Shown here in pieces: positions 24,309-33,452 of a stretch of 64,000 nucleotides of DNA. A program made the position numbers and the translations under genes. The notes beneath the pieces are model-generated. The model was not told the origin of the DNA and did no database searches. It saw only the letters and a list, made by a program, of their open reading frames with translations. The first letter of the stretch is position 1. The number at the start of each line of letters is the position of its first letter. The stretch comes from Thermohalobaculum sp039027855 (GTDB taxonomy: Bacteria; Pseudomonadota; Alphaproteobacteria; Rhodobacterales; Rhodobacteraceae): contig JBCCJI010000016.1 in NCBI GenBank assembly GCA_039027855.1, forward strand, positions 1 through 64,000, given 5' to 3'.

Positions 24309-26918
24309 TCACCCCGCCTGCACGCGCAGCACCCCGGCCGGGCGCAGCCTGAGCGGGCGGGCGGCGAAGGCCAGACCCGCGCCGAGGTTCAAGACAGCAC
24401 CGCCAAGGATGATCGCGAGCGCCTGACCGGGCGCCGGCGCAAACTCGGCATCCAGCACGAATTCCGCCACGCCCCAGGCCGCGACGGTGCCCCAAAGGAG
24501 CGCCACGACACCCGCACCGGCCCCCAAAAGCGCTGCGCGGAGCGCCAGCGAGGCGAGGATGGTCTTGCGCTCGGCGCCCAGCACTTTGAGCACCGCCGCC
24601 TCCGAGACCTGACGCTCGGCCGCGGTGCCCGCCGCACCGATCAGCACCGCGAGACCTGTCAGCAGCACCGCCAGCGCACCCCAGCGGGTGGCCGCCCCCA
24701 GATCACCCAATGCGCCCGACACCCGCTCGATCTGCTCGCGGATGCCGACGGCTGTGACGTTCAGGAACTCGGTGCCGAGCGCGCGCAGGATCGGCCCCTC
24801 GGCCGCGGTATCGGCATAGACGGTCGCGATATGCGTGTGTGGCGCGCCCTGCAGGGCATTCGGGCTCATCACCATGATGAAGTTGATGCCGAGACCCTGC
24901 CACTCGACCTCGCGCAGGTTGGCGATGGTCGCGGTGATCGGGCGACCGAGGATCGAGACGGTGATCGCGTCGCCGGGCTCGAGCCCAAGCTGGCGGCCCT
25001 CCTCGTCGATGAAGCTGACGAGGGGCGGGCCGTCGTAGTCTTCAGGCCACCACTCGCCCGCGGTCAGCACTGCGCCCTCCGGCGGCTCGGTGCTGTAGGT
25101 CACCCCGCGGTCGCCGCGCAGCACCCAGGCTGCGCCCGGGTCGATCTCCGCCTCGCGCGCCGGGATGCCTTCAAGCTCGGTGATCACGCCGCGCAGCATG
25201 GGCGCGGTCTCGATGCTCTCGACGCCGCCGATCTCGGCCAGGCGGGCCTGAACGGGATCGAGCTGATCGGGCTGGATATCCACGAGGAAAAATGCCGGCG
25301 CCCCGGCAGGCAGCTGGTTGGTGATCAGCCGTTGCATGGTGTTGTCGACCTGCCCGATGGCCGCCAGCACACCGAGCCCTAGGCCCAGCGCCATGGTGAT
25401 ATCGACCGCGCCGCCGCCCGGTGCACCGATGGCCCCGAGCGCCAGACGCAAAACCGGGCGCTTGCGTCCCAGCGGCCCTCGCGCCAGCCGCGCCGCGCCG
25501 CGCGCCGCCAGCCAACCGACCGCGCGCAGCAGCACCAGCGCCGCGCCGATGCCGGCCATGACCGAAAGCGCCAGTTTGGCCGCCCCGCTGAGCGCCGCGA
25601 CGATCAGGCCGAAGGCGACGCTGAGCCCGATCAGAAACAGGGTCATCCGCAGGCGCGGCAGGCGAAAACCGCCACCTTGCCCGCCAGCCGACAGGCGGAA
25701 CAGCTCGGCAGGGCGCACCTCGCGCAACCAGCTGAGCGGCCAGAGCGCGAACAGCGCCGCGGTCAGCAAGCCATAGAGCCCGGCGATGACCAGCGGCGCT
25801 GGATAAAGCGCAAAGCGTGCCGGCACCGGCAGTTGCTCCGCGATCCAGGGGCCAAGCAGCGCGATGCCGCCGCCGCCGAGCGCCAGACCGATCACGATAC
25901 CGAAGAGCGCGATCACACCCACCTGCATGAGATAGGCCGCAAAGACCGTGCCCGCCGGCGCGCCGAGCGTGCGAAGCGAGGCGATCACCGGCACTTTGCG
26001 CGTCAGGTAGCCGCGCACGGCGGCACCGACACCCACGCCGCCGATCACGAGCGCGGCGAGGCCGACGAGCACCAGAAAAGCCCCGATCCGCTGCACGAAG
26101 CGCGCGATCCCCGGGGCGGCGTTATCGCGGTCGCGCCAACGCCCGCCGGCCTCGGGGAAGCGCTCGGCATAGTCGCGCTCGATGGCGTCGAGGCTGGCCG
26201 ACGGGTCGAGGCGGATGCGGTAGAGCGTCTCATAGAGCGTGCCTTCGCCGAGCAACCCCGCCGCGGCGAGGCCATTGCTCGCCACGATGGCGCGGGGGCC
26301 AAGCGCCATGCCGCCCGCCGCGGCGTCGGGCTCCACCGCGATCACGCCGGTCAGCGTAAAGGTGCCGGTGCCGAGGCTGACCGGATCTCCAACCTGCGCG
26401 CCCAACCGCTCGACCAGCGCGCGCTCGGCCACAAGGCCCCAGCGGCCGTCGTTCGCGGCGTTCTCGGCAATGGCGTCCTGCAGGGCGCGCCCGCTCTCTA
26501 GTTCGGCCGCCCCATAGAGTGGATAGGCCCCGTCGACGCCCTTGACCTGGGCCAGTGCCCGGTCGGGCGGGCCGCCCTCCACCACCGTGCCGATCATCGA
26601 GCGGAGATCGGCAACCTCGGACACGACGCCTTGGGCCGCCATCCAGTCGCGCTCCTCGGCGCTCGCCCGCCGGTAGGTGAGCGTGATCGACGCATCGCCG
26701 CCGAGGATCGTGCGCCCCTCAGCCGCCAGCCCGGCCTGGATCGCTGCGGTGATCGAGCCCACGGCCGCAATCCCAGCCACGCCGAGCGCAAGACAAGCCA
26801 AGAAGATCCGAAACCCTGCCAGGCCGCCGCGCAGCTCGCGCTTTGCGACACGCCAGGCGAAATGGAGGTTGGCCTCGGCCAGTTCCGCCGCCATCCGGGC
26901 GCGCAGGGCCGCGATCAT
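24309..26918 (-). CDS. ABC exporter permease (YbbP / FtsX family)
   Basis: An 869-residue permease with an N-terminal helix (FRIFLACLALGVAGIAAVGS), two FtsX-type membrane modules (about residues 265-400 and 740-860), a central cluster of helices and large periplasmic domains between them. The overall form is that of YbbP, partner of the ATPase YbbA. The start ATG 26918 overlaps the ATPase stop (ATGA), indicating translational coupling. In enterobacteria the pair sits next to tesA, exactly as here. The transported substrate is unknown; lipid-related or lipoprotein roles have been suggested for relatives. Confidence 0.9.
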   Translation of the reverse strand: MIAALRARMAAELAEANLHFAWRVAKRELRGGLAGFRIFLACLALGVAGIAAVGSITAAIQAGLAAEGRTILGGDASITLTYRRASAEERDWMAAQGVVSEVADLRSMIGTVVEGGPPDRALAQVKGVDGAYPLYGAAELESGRALQDAIAENAANDGRWGLVAERALVERLGAQVGDPVSLGTGTFTLTGVIAVEPDAAAGGMALGPRAIVASNGLAAAGLLGEGTLYETLYRIRLDPSASLDAIERDYAERFPEAGGRWRDRDNAAPGIARFVQRIGAFLVLVGLAALVIGGVGVGAAVRGYLTRKVPVIASLRTLGAPAGTVFAAYLMQVGVIALFGIVIGLALGGGGIALLGPWIAEQLPVPARFALYPAPLVIAGLYGLLTAALFALWPLSWLREVRPAELFRLSAGGQGGGFRLPRLRMTLFLIGLSVAFGLIVAALSGAAKLALSVMAGIGAALVLLRAVGWLAARGAARLARGPLGRKRPVLRLALGAIGAPGGGAVDITMALGLGLGVLAAIGQVDNTMQRLITNQLPAGAPAFFLVDIQPDQLDPVQARLAEIGGVESIETAPMLRGVITELEGIPAREAEIDPGAAWVLRGDRGVTYSTEPPEGAVLTAGEWWPEDYDGPPLVSFIDEEGRQLGLEPGDAITVSILGRPITATIANLREVEWQGLGINFIMVMSPNALQGAPHTHIATVYADTAAEGPILRALGTEFLNVTAVGIREQIERVSGALGDLGAATRWGALAVLLTGLAVLIGAAGTAAERQVSEAAVLKVLGAERKTILASLALRAALLGAGAGVVALLWGTVAAWGVAEFVLDAEFAPAPGQALAIILGGAVLNLGAGLAFAARPLRLRPAGVLRVQAG

Positions 26919-27640
26919 GCGGCCTCTCCAGCATTCGGCGTGATCTCGGCTGGCGCAGCCGTGCCGGTATCTCCGACGATCTTGCCCGACTCCATGGAAA
27001 TCACGCGAGAACAACGCTCTGCCAGCGGTTGCTCATGCGTCACCATCACCAGCGTCGCATCCTTGTCGCCCGACAGGCCGAACAGCAGCTCGATCACCGC
27101 CTGGCCGGTTTTGCCATCCAGATTGCCCGTCGGCTCATCGGCGAGCAGCAATCGCGGCCCGGGTGCCAGCGCGCGCGCCAAAGCCACGCGCTGCTGTTCG
27201 CCCCCTGACATCTGTGCGGGATAGTGCCCCTCCCGATGACCAAGGCCGACCTCACCCAACAGCTTGGCCGCCTGCTCGAAAGCGTCGTCACGGCCTGCAA
27301 GCTCAAGCGGCGTCGCCACATTTTCGATGGCCGTCATGGTCGGGATCAGGTGGAAGGATTGGAAGACCACGCCCATCCCCTCGCGTCGAAGCCGCGCCAG
27401 GGCATCCTCATCCATTGCACTCAGGTCTTGGCCCAATACCTCAACCCGGCCGGCGGTCGCACGCTCAAGACCGCCCAGCACCATCAGGAGCGATGACTTG
27501 CCCGAGCCGGAGGGACCGATGATGCCGACGCTTTCACCCGCATCGATCGCAAGATCGATACCGCGCAAAATCTCGACATCGCCCGCCTGGCTTGGCAAGC
27601 TCAGTCCAACGGTTCCGAGGGAAATCAGAGTATCGGCCAT
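26915..27640 (-). CDS. ABC exporter ATP-binding protein (YbbA / LolD-like)
   Basis: A 241-residue ATPase. Walker A is GPSGSGKSSLL (about 41-51), the signature is MSGGEQQRVALARAL, Walker B is LLLADEPTGNLDG and the switch is VMVTHEQ. The subfamily signs (VVFQSFHLIPTMTAIENV, DEPTGNLD) mark the LolD/MacB/YbbA group. ATG 27640 shares bases with the ATG of the divergent esterase gene (CATG at 27638-27641), so both genes start at the same point. An open extension to 27853 overlaps the esterase and is rejected. Confidence 0.92.
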   Translation of the reverse strand: MADTLISLGTVGLSLPSQAGDVEILRGIDLAIDAGESVGIIGPSGSGKSSLLMVLGGLERATAGRVEVLGQDLSAMDEDALARLRREGMGVVFQSFHLIPTMTAIENVATPLELAGRDDAFEQAAKLLGEVGLGHREGHYPAQMSGGEQQRVALARALAPGPRLLLADEPTGNLDGKTGQAVIELLFGLSGDKDATLVMVTHEQPLAERCSRVISMESGKIVGDTGTAAPAEITPNAGEAA

Positions 27641-28397
27641 GCGCCTCTTCCGTCCGTTCGCCCGGTCTGTCGACCGTTCCAGCCGGGCCCAATGCCCGTC
27701 GCTCACAAAGCGGCAAGATGGGTCGTCATCCCTGCGCCGCAACATTGTCGCGGCGTTTTGGGTACTGGCGGGTTCCGTCTTTCTGCCTGCCGGTGGCACC
27801 GGCCCGGCCGCTGCCGATGCTGGCGCCGATGCTGGCCCGCTGATCGTGGCCATCGGCGACAGCCTGACTGCTGGCTATGGCTTGGAGCAGGGGACGGGCT
27901 TTGTGCCACAGCTCCAGGCCTGGCTGGCCGACAACGGCCACCCCGCGGCCTCGGTCGTCGATATGGGCGTCTCGGGCGACACCACCGCGGGTGGCAAGGC
28001 GCGGCTCGACTGGGCACTGGCCGATGGAGCGGATGCGGTGATGATCGCGCTTGGTGGCAACGATCTGCTACGTGGCATCCCGCCGGCCGAAAGCCGGGCC
28101 AACCTGGACGCGATGCTGGATGGGGTCGGCGACCGGGATCTGCCCGCGCTGCTGGTCGGCATGGAGGCGCCAAACAACTACGGCCCCGATTTCAAACGCG
28201 ATTTCGACGCCATGTATCCCGAGCTTGCCAAGACCCATGACGCCCTGCTCCATCCCTCGTTCTTCGCGGGGATCGAGGCGGACCGCGCCCTGTTCCAGTC
28301 CGACGGTATCCACCCCAATGCCGAGGGCGTGGCCCGGATGGTGGAGGCGATCGGGCCGCAAGTCCTGCTGCTGATCGACCGGATCGGCAAAGACTGA
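27639..28397 (+). CDS. tesA: Arylesterase / lysophospholipase-type GDSL hydrolase (TesA)
   Basis: An SGNH hydrolase of about 252 residues acting on acyl esters or thioesters. Block I is AIGDSLTAGYG, block II MGVSGDTTAGG, block III ALGGNDLLRG, and the catalytic Asp/His pair lies in DGIHPNAEG. A hydrophobic signal segment (VAAFWVLAGSVFLPAGG) lies at about residues 37-53, so the first 35 residues are either a long n-region or an over-extended start. ATG 27639 overlaps the start of the divergent ABC ATPase gene. The tesA-ybbA-ybbP arrangement is conserved widely. Confidence 0.9.
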   Translation: MRLFRPFARSVDRSSRAQCPSLTKRQDGSSSLRRNIVAAFWVLAGSVFLPAGGTGPAAADAGADAGPLIVAIGDSLTAGYGLEQGTGFVPQLQAWLADNGHPAASVVDMGVSGDTTAGGKARLDWALADGADAVMIALGGNDLLRGIPPAESRANLDAMLDGVGDRDLPALLVGMEAPNNYGPDFKRDFDAMYPELAKTHDALLHPSFFAGIEADRALFQSDGIHPNAEGVARMVEAIGPQVLLLIDRIGKD

Positions 28398-29020
28398 TGA
28401 TCCGTGCCTTCGTCGCGCTCAGCCTGCCCGGTCAGGCGGTCTGGCAGCTGGAAGGGGCGCAGGCGGGCCTGCCGGTCGGCCGTGCCGTGCCGCCGGAGAA
28501 CTTCCACATCACCCTCGCCTTTCTGGGTGAGATCCGGACAACGGTGCTGGAAGACGTGCACTCGGCGCTGTCAGCGATCAGAGCGCCGGCATTTTCTGTG
28601 GGTCTGAACGGTGTCGACGTGTTCGGCGGTCGCCAGCCGACGAGCCTGCATGCCACCGTCACCGCCGATCCCGGTCTCGACCATCTGCAGGCCAAGGTCG
28701 TGCAAGCCTCGCGGCAGGCGGGCGTGACGCCCAAGGCGGGGCGCTACACCCCACACGTGACACTGGCCCGCTTTGGCAAGGGCATGTCTGGCGAGGACGC
28801 GGCGCGCCTGCGGGCGTTTGTCAGCGGGAGGCTGTCATTTCGCGTCGCACCTTTTGAGGTCGGCGGCTTCACGCTCTTCCGCTCGCGTCTCGGCAAGCGG
28901 CCTCACTACGATGCCCTCGCCCACTACACTCTAGTGACGGGCTCGGCCGGGGGCAGGGACACCCCTGGGGACACCCCGGCCGAAACCTGGGAAGCGGGCC
29001 GATTCAGCGCCGGCTGGTGA
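28397..29020 (+). CDS. thpR: RNA 2',3'-cyclic phosphodiesterase
   Basis: A 207-residue 2H phosphoesterase that opens 2',3'-cyclic phosphates (LigT/ThpR family). The two catalytic HxT motifs are HITLAFLGE (about residue 36) and HVTLARF (about 120). GGFTLFRSRLG lies near 156. Beyond the usual length (about 180) there is a Gly/Asp/Thr-rich tail. The ATG overlaps the TGA of tesA by one base, so it is co-transcribed. Its 3' end overlaps the convergent DUF1127 gene by 17 bp. Confidence 0.93.
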   Translation: MIRAFVALSLPGQAVWQLEGAQAGLPVGRAVPPENFHITLAFLGEIRTTVLEDVHSALSAIRAPAFSVGLNGVDVFGGRQPTSLHATVTADPGLDHLQAKVVQASRQAGVTPKAGRYTPHVTLARFGKGMSGEDAARLRAFVSGRLSFRVAPFEVGGFTLFRSRLGKRPHYDALAHYTLVTGSAGGRDTPGDTPAETWEAGRFSAGW

Positions 29021-29240
29021 CGTCCCAGAAGGGGCGCTCGACCTCGGCCGAGACCTGCTCGGGCGCGACGCCAATATCACGCAGCATACGCTCATCGAGC
29101 GTCGCGAGGCGCCGGCGCTCATTCATGATCGAGAGCCACTTGACGATGCGCTTCCCGAGACCCTGAGAAGTGCCCGGGGCCACGCGGACACGCGGCTGGA
29201 ACATCGAACGGATCGGTGCGGTCAGAATATCGATCATCAT
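29004..29240 (-). CDS. DUF1127 domain protein
   Basis: A 78-residue basic protein. The C-terminal part IMNERRRLATLDERMLRDIGV is the DUF1127 signature (a short Arg-rich helix followed by L-D-x-R-x-L-x-D-I-G-V). DUF1127 proteins in Alphaproteobacteria have been linked to RNA turnover and phosphate or stress physiology. ATG 29240 is preferred over 29252 because GGAGGATG lies immediately before it. It is divergent from a LysR regulator. Confidence 0.88.
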   Translation of the reverse strand: MMIDILTAPIRSMFQPRVRVAPGTSQGLGKRIVKWLSIMNERRRLATLDERMLRDIGVAPEQVSAEVERPFWDVTSRR

Positions 29241-29315
29241 GGCATCCTCCATCGCAAATGATGATGCTTTTACATCCCCACATCAGGGATGATGATGTTA
29301 TGGTGCTCTCAGAAG

Positions 29316-29332
29316 CATTCTTCAAATGAATG
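29316..29332. promoter_or_regulatory. Candidate LysR-type operator (T-N11-A palindrome)
   Basis: CATTCTTCAAATGAATG is an inverted repeat (5-bp arms) containing ATTC-N7-GAAT, the T-N11-A form bound by LysR-type regulators. It lies 28 bp before the LysR start and 76 bp upstream of the DUF1127 start, the usual position for divergent control. The surrounding 108 bp are AT-rich relative to the window. Confidence 0.5.
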
Positions 29333-29360
29333 ATTCTGGGCACAAGCATCACGAGAAGCG

Positions 29361-30236
29361 ATGATGATCCGAAACCTCGACCTCACCGCCCTGCGCAGTC
29401 TTGTGACCGTCGCCGATCTCGGCGGGGTAACGAAGGCCGCGCATCAGCTGAACCTCACGCAGTCTGCCGTCTCGATGCAGCTGAAGCGTCTTGAAGACGG
29501 GCTCGGTCAGCCATTGATCGATCGCTCCGGCCGACAGATTGCGCTCACCTCGCAGGGTGAGCTGATGCTCGGTTACGCAAGGCGGTTGCTCGCCTTGAAT
29601 GACGAGGCACTGGGCCGAATGACGGCCGATGAGTTCGAGGGCGAGATCCGCTTTGGCGTGCCCACCGACATCGTCTATCCGCATGTCCCGGTGATCCTGC
29701 AGCGCTTTGATCGGGCTTTCCCGCGCGTCCGCCTGCATCTGATCTCGTCGAACACGCGAAAGCTGCAGGCAATGCTGGATGCGGGCGGTGTTGACCTGAT
29801 CCTGACGACCGAGGACGGCGCGCCGAACGGGGCCGAGACGGTGTCGACGCAAGAGATCGTCTGGATCGGGGCCCCCGGCGGCAATGCCCATCGCCAGCGC
29901 CCGCTCCGCATCGCCTTCGAACGCGAATGCCTGTTCCGGCCCTGGGCTCAGCGCGCCCTCGACGAGGCGGGGATCGCCTGGGAGAACGCGGTCGACACCA
30001 GCTCGACGCGCTCGGTCGAGGCATCGGTATCGGCCGATCTCGCCGTCCACGCGATGATCGCCCATGCCGCCGGTCCGCAGTTCGAGATCATCGGCCCGGA
30101 TGGCGGCCTGCCACGCCTGCCGATCACTCTGATCAACATGTATGTCCGCGCGACGGCTCGGAACGCGCCGCTGGAGGCGCTGGCGGGGATCGTGCGCGAG
30201 GCCTATGGACCGTCGCGACGCCTGGACGTGGCCTGA
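29361..30236 (+). CDS. LysR family transcriptional regulator
   Basis: A 291-residue regulator. The winged helix-turn-helix occupies residues 5-65 (LTALRSLVTVADLGGVTKAA, then LNLTQSAVSMQLKRLED). The effector domain begins near residue 94 (GEIRFGVPTDIVYPHVPVIL). It lies divergent to the DUF1127 gene, with a T-N11-A palindrome in the 120-bp gap; control of the neighbour and of itself is inferred. The inducer is unknown. Confidence 0.92.
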   Translation: MMIRNLDLTALRSLVTVADLGGVTKAAHQLNLTQSAVSMQLKRLEDGLGQPLIDRSGRQIALTSQGELMLGYARRLLALNDEALGRMTADEFEGEIRFGVPTDIVYPHVPVILQRFDRAFPRVRLHLISSNTRKLQAMLDAGGVDLILTTEDGAPNGAETVSTQEIVWIGAPGGNAHRQRPLRIAFERECLFRPWAQRALDEAGIAWENAVDTSSTRSVEASVSADLAVHAMIAHAAGPQFEIIGPDGGLPRLPITLINMYVRATARNAPLEALAGIVREAYGPSRRLDVA

Positions 30237-30294
30237 CAAAGGGGTGGCCTCACGGGTTAATCACGGGCCGCACCAGGGCCGGACGTGAGCTGGA

Positions 30295-31251
30295 TCAGGG
30301 CGTCAAAACCACCTTCCCGGTCGCGCGTCGCTCGGCCAGCAGCGCGAGAGCGTCGTTGGCCTGGTCGAGCGGCAGGACATGCCCGATGCGCGGCGACAGC
30401 CGACCCCCCTCGACCCAGGCGATGAGCTGGCGAAAGCTCTCGGTCAGCACCTGGGGTCGGAACTTGTAATAGGCACCCCAATAGAACCCGATCACGTCGA
30501 GGTTCTTGACCAAAAGGATATTGGCCGGGATCTGCGGCACCTCGCCCGAGGCGAAGCCGATGGGCATCAGCCGCGCCTCAGGGTTGGCCGCCCGCAGCGC
30601 CGCCTTCCATTGCTCGCCGCCCACCGGATCATAGACGACATCGGCGCCACCCAGCGCCTTGACCCGCTCGCGCAGATCGCCGTCCTCACTATCGATTACG
30701 TGATGCGCACCGGCGGCCTTGGCCGTGGCCAGCCGCTCAGCCCCGCGCGCCACGGCGATCACCTCGGCACCCATCAGCGCGCCGACCTCCACCGCCGCGA
30801 GCCCCGTGCCGCCGGCAGCGCCCAGCACGAGCAGCCGCTCTCCCGGCTCCAGCCGGGCCCGGTGGGCAAGCGCCACATGGCCGGTGCCATAGGCGACCTG
30901 CAGGCCCGCGGCGGCCGTCATCTCCATGGCGTCGGGCAATACCACGCAGGTGACAGCAGGGGCGATCGTAACCTCTGCCATGCCCCCGCTGCCGCAGAGC
31001 GCGGCCACGCGCGTGCCAGTAGAGAGGTCCACATCCGCGCCCACCGTCTCGATCACGCCCGCGACCTCCAGGCCCGGAGCGAACGGCAAGGCCGGCTTCT
31101 CCTGATAGCGCCCCGACTGCATCAGCGTATCGGCGAAGTTAACACCGCAGGCCGCCACCCGGATCGCCACCTCGCCGGGCCCCGGGGGTGGCACCTCGAC
31201 CTCGTCTGCCGTCAGCGCCGCGCCGATCTCGTGAAGCCGCATCGCCTTCAT
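30295..31251 (-). CDS. NADPH:quinone oxidoreductase (zinc-independent MDR family)
   Basis: A 318-residue medium-chain reductase. The N-terminal GroES-like fold carries ACGVNFADTLMQSGRY (about 35-50) and PFAPGLEVAGVIETVG. The Rossmann fold has LVLGAAGGTGLAAVEVGALMG (about 140-160). VVYDPVGG and the C-terminal HVLPLDQANDALALLAERRATGKVVL are typical of QOR enzymes. No structural-zinc cysteine cluster is visible. ATG 31251 (MKAMRLHE) is the family start, although the frame remains open upstream through a tandem repeat as far as 32100. Confidence 0.93.
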   Translation of the reverse strand: MKAMRLHEIGAALTADEVEVPPPGPGEVAIRVAACGVNFADTLMQSGRYQEKPALPFAPGLEVAGVIETVGADVDLSTGTRVAALCGSGGMAEVTIAPAVTCVVLPDAMEMTAAAGLQVAYGTGHVALAHRARLEPGERLLVLGAAGGTGLAAVEVGALMGAEVIAVARGAERLATAKAAGAHHVIDSEDGDLRERVKALGGADVVYDPVGGEQWKAALRAANPEARLMPIGFASGEVPQIPANILLVKNLDVIGFYWGAYYKFRPQVLTESFRQLIAWVEGGRLSPRIGHVLPLDQANDALALLAERRATGKVVLTP

Positions 31252-31298
31252 CGCACCGCCCCCATGCATTGCACCACGCGCATTCTGCCCGAGCGTCG

Positions 31299-31373
31299 AT
31301 TTATCGGGCGCCGCCTCATCGGTCGCCGACTTATCGGGCGCCGGTTTATCGGGCGCCAACCTACCGAGCATCG
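31299..31373. repeat. 15-bp tandem repeat x 5, upstream of typA
   Basis: Units: ATTTATCGGGCGCCG (31299), CCTCATCGGTCGCCG (31314), ACTTATCGGGCGCCG (31329), GTTTATCGGGCGCCA (31344) and ACCTACCGAGCATCG (31359-31373). The period is a whole number of codons, so the tract is open in both directions (YRAP-type repeats on plus, APDK-type on minus). It lies in the 276-bp gap between the divergent quinone oxidoreductase and typA genes. Confidence 0.88.
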
Positions 31374-31527
31374 AGTTTCCGCGCACCGCTGCGCTTATCG
31401 TGACGCAGCGCAGCACGAAAGGCGTGATGCGACACCTATTTCTGACGGGACTTCGCTTGCCCCCGCCCCAGCTTTCGGCCATGGCAGGCCGCACGACGCG
31501 ACCCCCACAGACTTGAGGAGACGCCCC

Positions 31528-33345
31528 ATGGCGCTGCGCAACATCGCGATCATCGCGCATGTCGATCACGGCAAGACCACGCTCGTGGACGCGCTGCTCA
31601 AGCAGTCGGGCGCGTTCCGCGACAACCAGGCCGTCGCCGAGCGGGCGATGGACAGCAACGATCTCGAGCGTGAGCGCGGGATCACCATCCTCGCCAAATG
31701 CACCTCGGTCGAGTGGGGCGAGACGCGGATCAATATCGTCGACACGCCCGGCCACGCCGATTTTGGCGGTGAGGTGGAGCGTATCCTCAGCATGGTCGAT
31801 GGCGTCGTGCTGCTGGTCGACGCCGCCGAGGGGCCAATGCCGCAGACCAAGTTCGTCACGTCGAAGGCGCTGGCCCTCGGCCTCCGCCCCATCGTGGTGC
31901 TCAACAAGGTCGACAAACCGGATGCCGAGCCCGACCGCGCGCTGGACGAGGTGTTCGATCTGTTCTCGGCGCTTGATGCCGATGACGAGCAGCTGGATTT
32001 CCCGGTGCTCTACGCCTCGGGCCGCTCGGGCTGGGCCGCCAAGGAACTGGACGACCCGCGCGAGGATCTGCAGCCGCTGTTCGAGCTGATCGTCAACCAC
32101 GTGCCTGGCCCCCGGGTCGCGAACCGCGCCGATGAGCCGTTTCAGATGCTCGCCACAACGGTCGAGAGCGACAACTTCCTCGGCCGCATGCTGACCGGCC
32201 GGATCGAGGCCGGGCGCGTGAAGCCCGGCACGCAGATCCGCGCGCTGAGCCGCGAGGGCAAGGAAGTCGAGCGCTTCCGCGTCTCGAAGGTCCTGGCCTT
32301 TCGCGGCCTTGCCCGTCAGCCGGTCGAGCAGGCGGCGGCCGGCGATGTCGTGGCGCTCGCCGGCATGGCGAAAAGCACCGTGTCGGACAGCCTGCTGGAC
32401 CCGAGTGTCGCAGCCCCCCTGCCCGCCCAGCCGATCGACCCGCCGACCATCACGGTCACCTTCGGCATCAATGACAGCCCGCTCGCCGGGCGTGACGGCT
32501 CAAAGGTGCAATCCCGCGTGATCCGCGAGCGGCTGATGCGCGAGGCCGAGGGCAATGTCGCGATCAAGGTTGCCGACACGCCTGGCGGCGAGGCCTTCGA
32601 GGTCTCGGGCCGGGGCGAGCTGCAGATGGGCGTGCTGATCGAGAACATGCGCCGCGAGGGGTTCGAGCTCTCGATCTCGCGTCCGCGGGTCGTGCTCCGC
32701 GACGAGGACGGGCGCCGGCTGGAGCCGGTGGAAGAAGTCACCATCGATGTCGATGAGGAGTATGCCGGCACGGTGGTCGAGAAGCTGGCGCTTCGCAAAG
32801 GCGATCTGGCCGAGATGCGCGCCGCCGGGGCCGGCAAGACCCGGATCGTGGCCCATGTCCCCTCGCGCGGGCTGATTGGCTACCACGGGGAATTCCTGAC
32901 CGACACGCGCGGCACGGGCGTTATGAACCGCGTGTTCCACGACTATACCGACTGGCGCGGCCCGATCCCCGGGCGGCGCGCTGGCGTCCTGATCTCGATG
33001 GAGAGCGGGGACAGCGTGCCCTACGCCCTGTTTAACTTGGAAGACCGGGGCAAGATGTTCATCGGCGGCGGGGAGGCGGTCTATCAGGGCATGATCATCG
33101 GCGAGCATTCGCGCGACAACGATCTGGAAGTGAACCCGCTGAAGGGCAAGCAGCTGACCAACATCCGCGCCGCTGGCAAGGATGATGCCGTGAAGCTCAC
33201 CACGCCGACGCGCCTGACGTTGGAACAGGCCATCGCCTACATCGACGATGACGAGCTGGTCGAAGTCACGCCCAATGCGATCAGGCTGCGCAAGCGCCAC
33301 CTCGACCCGCATGAGCGCAAGCGCGCGGCCCGCGCGGCGAGCTGA
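31528..33345 (+). CDS. typA: Ribosome-associated GTPase TypA/BipA
   Basis: A 605-residue translational GTPase involved in ribosome assembly and stress adaptation. G-domain motifs are AHVDHGKTTL (10-19), RGITI, DTPGHADFGGEVER (about 73-86) and NKVDKPDAEPDRA. EF-G-like domains II, III and V follow, with the BipA-specific C-terminal domain carrying RGLIGYHGEFLTDTRG and NPLKGKQLTNIRAAGKDDA. GAGGAG lies 9 bp before ATG 31528; the frame is open far upstream, but homology starts here. A terminator follows. Confidence 0.97.
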   Translation: MALRNIAIIAHVDHGKTTLVDALLKQSGAFRDNQAVAERAMDSNDLERERGITILAKCTSVEWGETRINIVDTPGHADFGGEVERILSMVDGVVLLVDAAEGPMPQTKFVTSKALALGLRPIVVLNKVDKPDAEPDRALDEVFDLFSALDADDEQLDFPVLYASGRSGWAAKELDDPREDLQPLFELIVNHVPGPRVANRADEPFQMLATTVESDNFLGRMLTGRIEAGRVKPGTQIRALSREGKEVERFRVSKVLAFRGLARQPVEQAAAGDVVALAGMAKSTVSDSLLDPSVAAPLPAQPIDPPTITVTFGINDSPLAGRDGSKVQSRVIRERLMREAEGNVAIKVADTPGGEAFEVSGRGELQMGVLIENMRREGFELSISRPRVVLRDEDGRRLEPVEEVTIDVDEEYAGTVVEKLALRKGDLAEMRAAGAGKTRIVAHVPSRGLIGYHGEFLTDTRGTGVMNRVFHDYTDWRGPIPGRRAGVLISMESGDSVPYALFNLEDRGKMFIGGGEAVYQGMIIGEHSRDNDLEVNPLKGKQLTNIRAAGKDDAVKLTTPTRLTLEQAIAYIDDDELVEVTPNAIRLRKRHLDPHERKRAARAAS

Positions 33346-33419
33346 CGGGGTTCGGAGCGCGCCGCGCGGGCCGCGCCGACACGCCCCACCCCTCCTCGAT
33401 AAGCGGCAAGAGCATCACG

Positions 33420-33452
33420 GCTGCGGGCAATGCTGCCCTGCAGCATTTTTTT
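33420..33452 (+). terminator. Rho-independent terminator after typA
   Basis: Stem GCTGCGGGCA, loop ATGC, stem TGCCCTGCAGC (one bulged T), followed by ATTTTTTT. It lies 75 bp after the typA stop. Confidence 0.85.

Noticed and set aside
31252..32100. Upstream extension of the quinone oxidoreductase frame
   Set aside because: The extension crosses a tandem repeat and then lies antisense to typA; the enzyme fold begins at ATG 31251.
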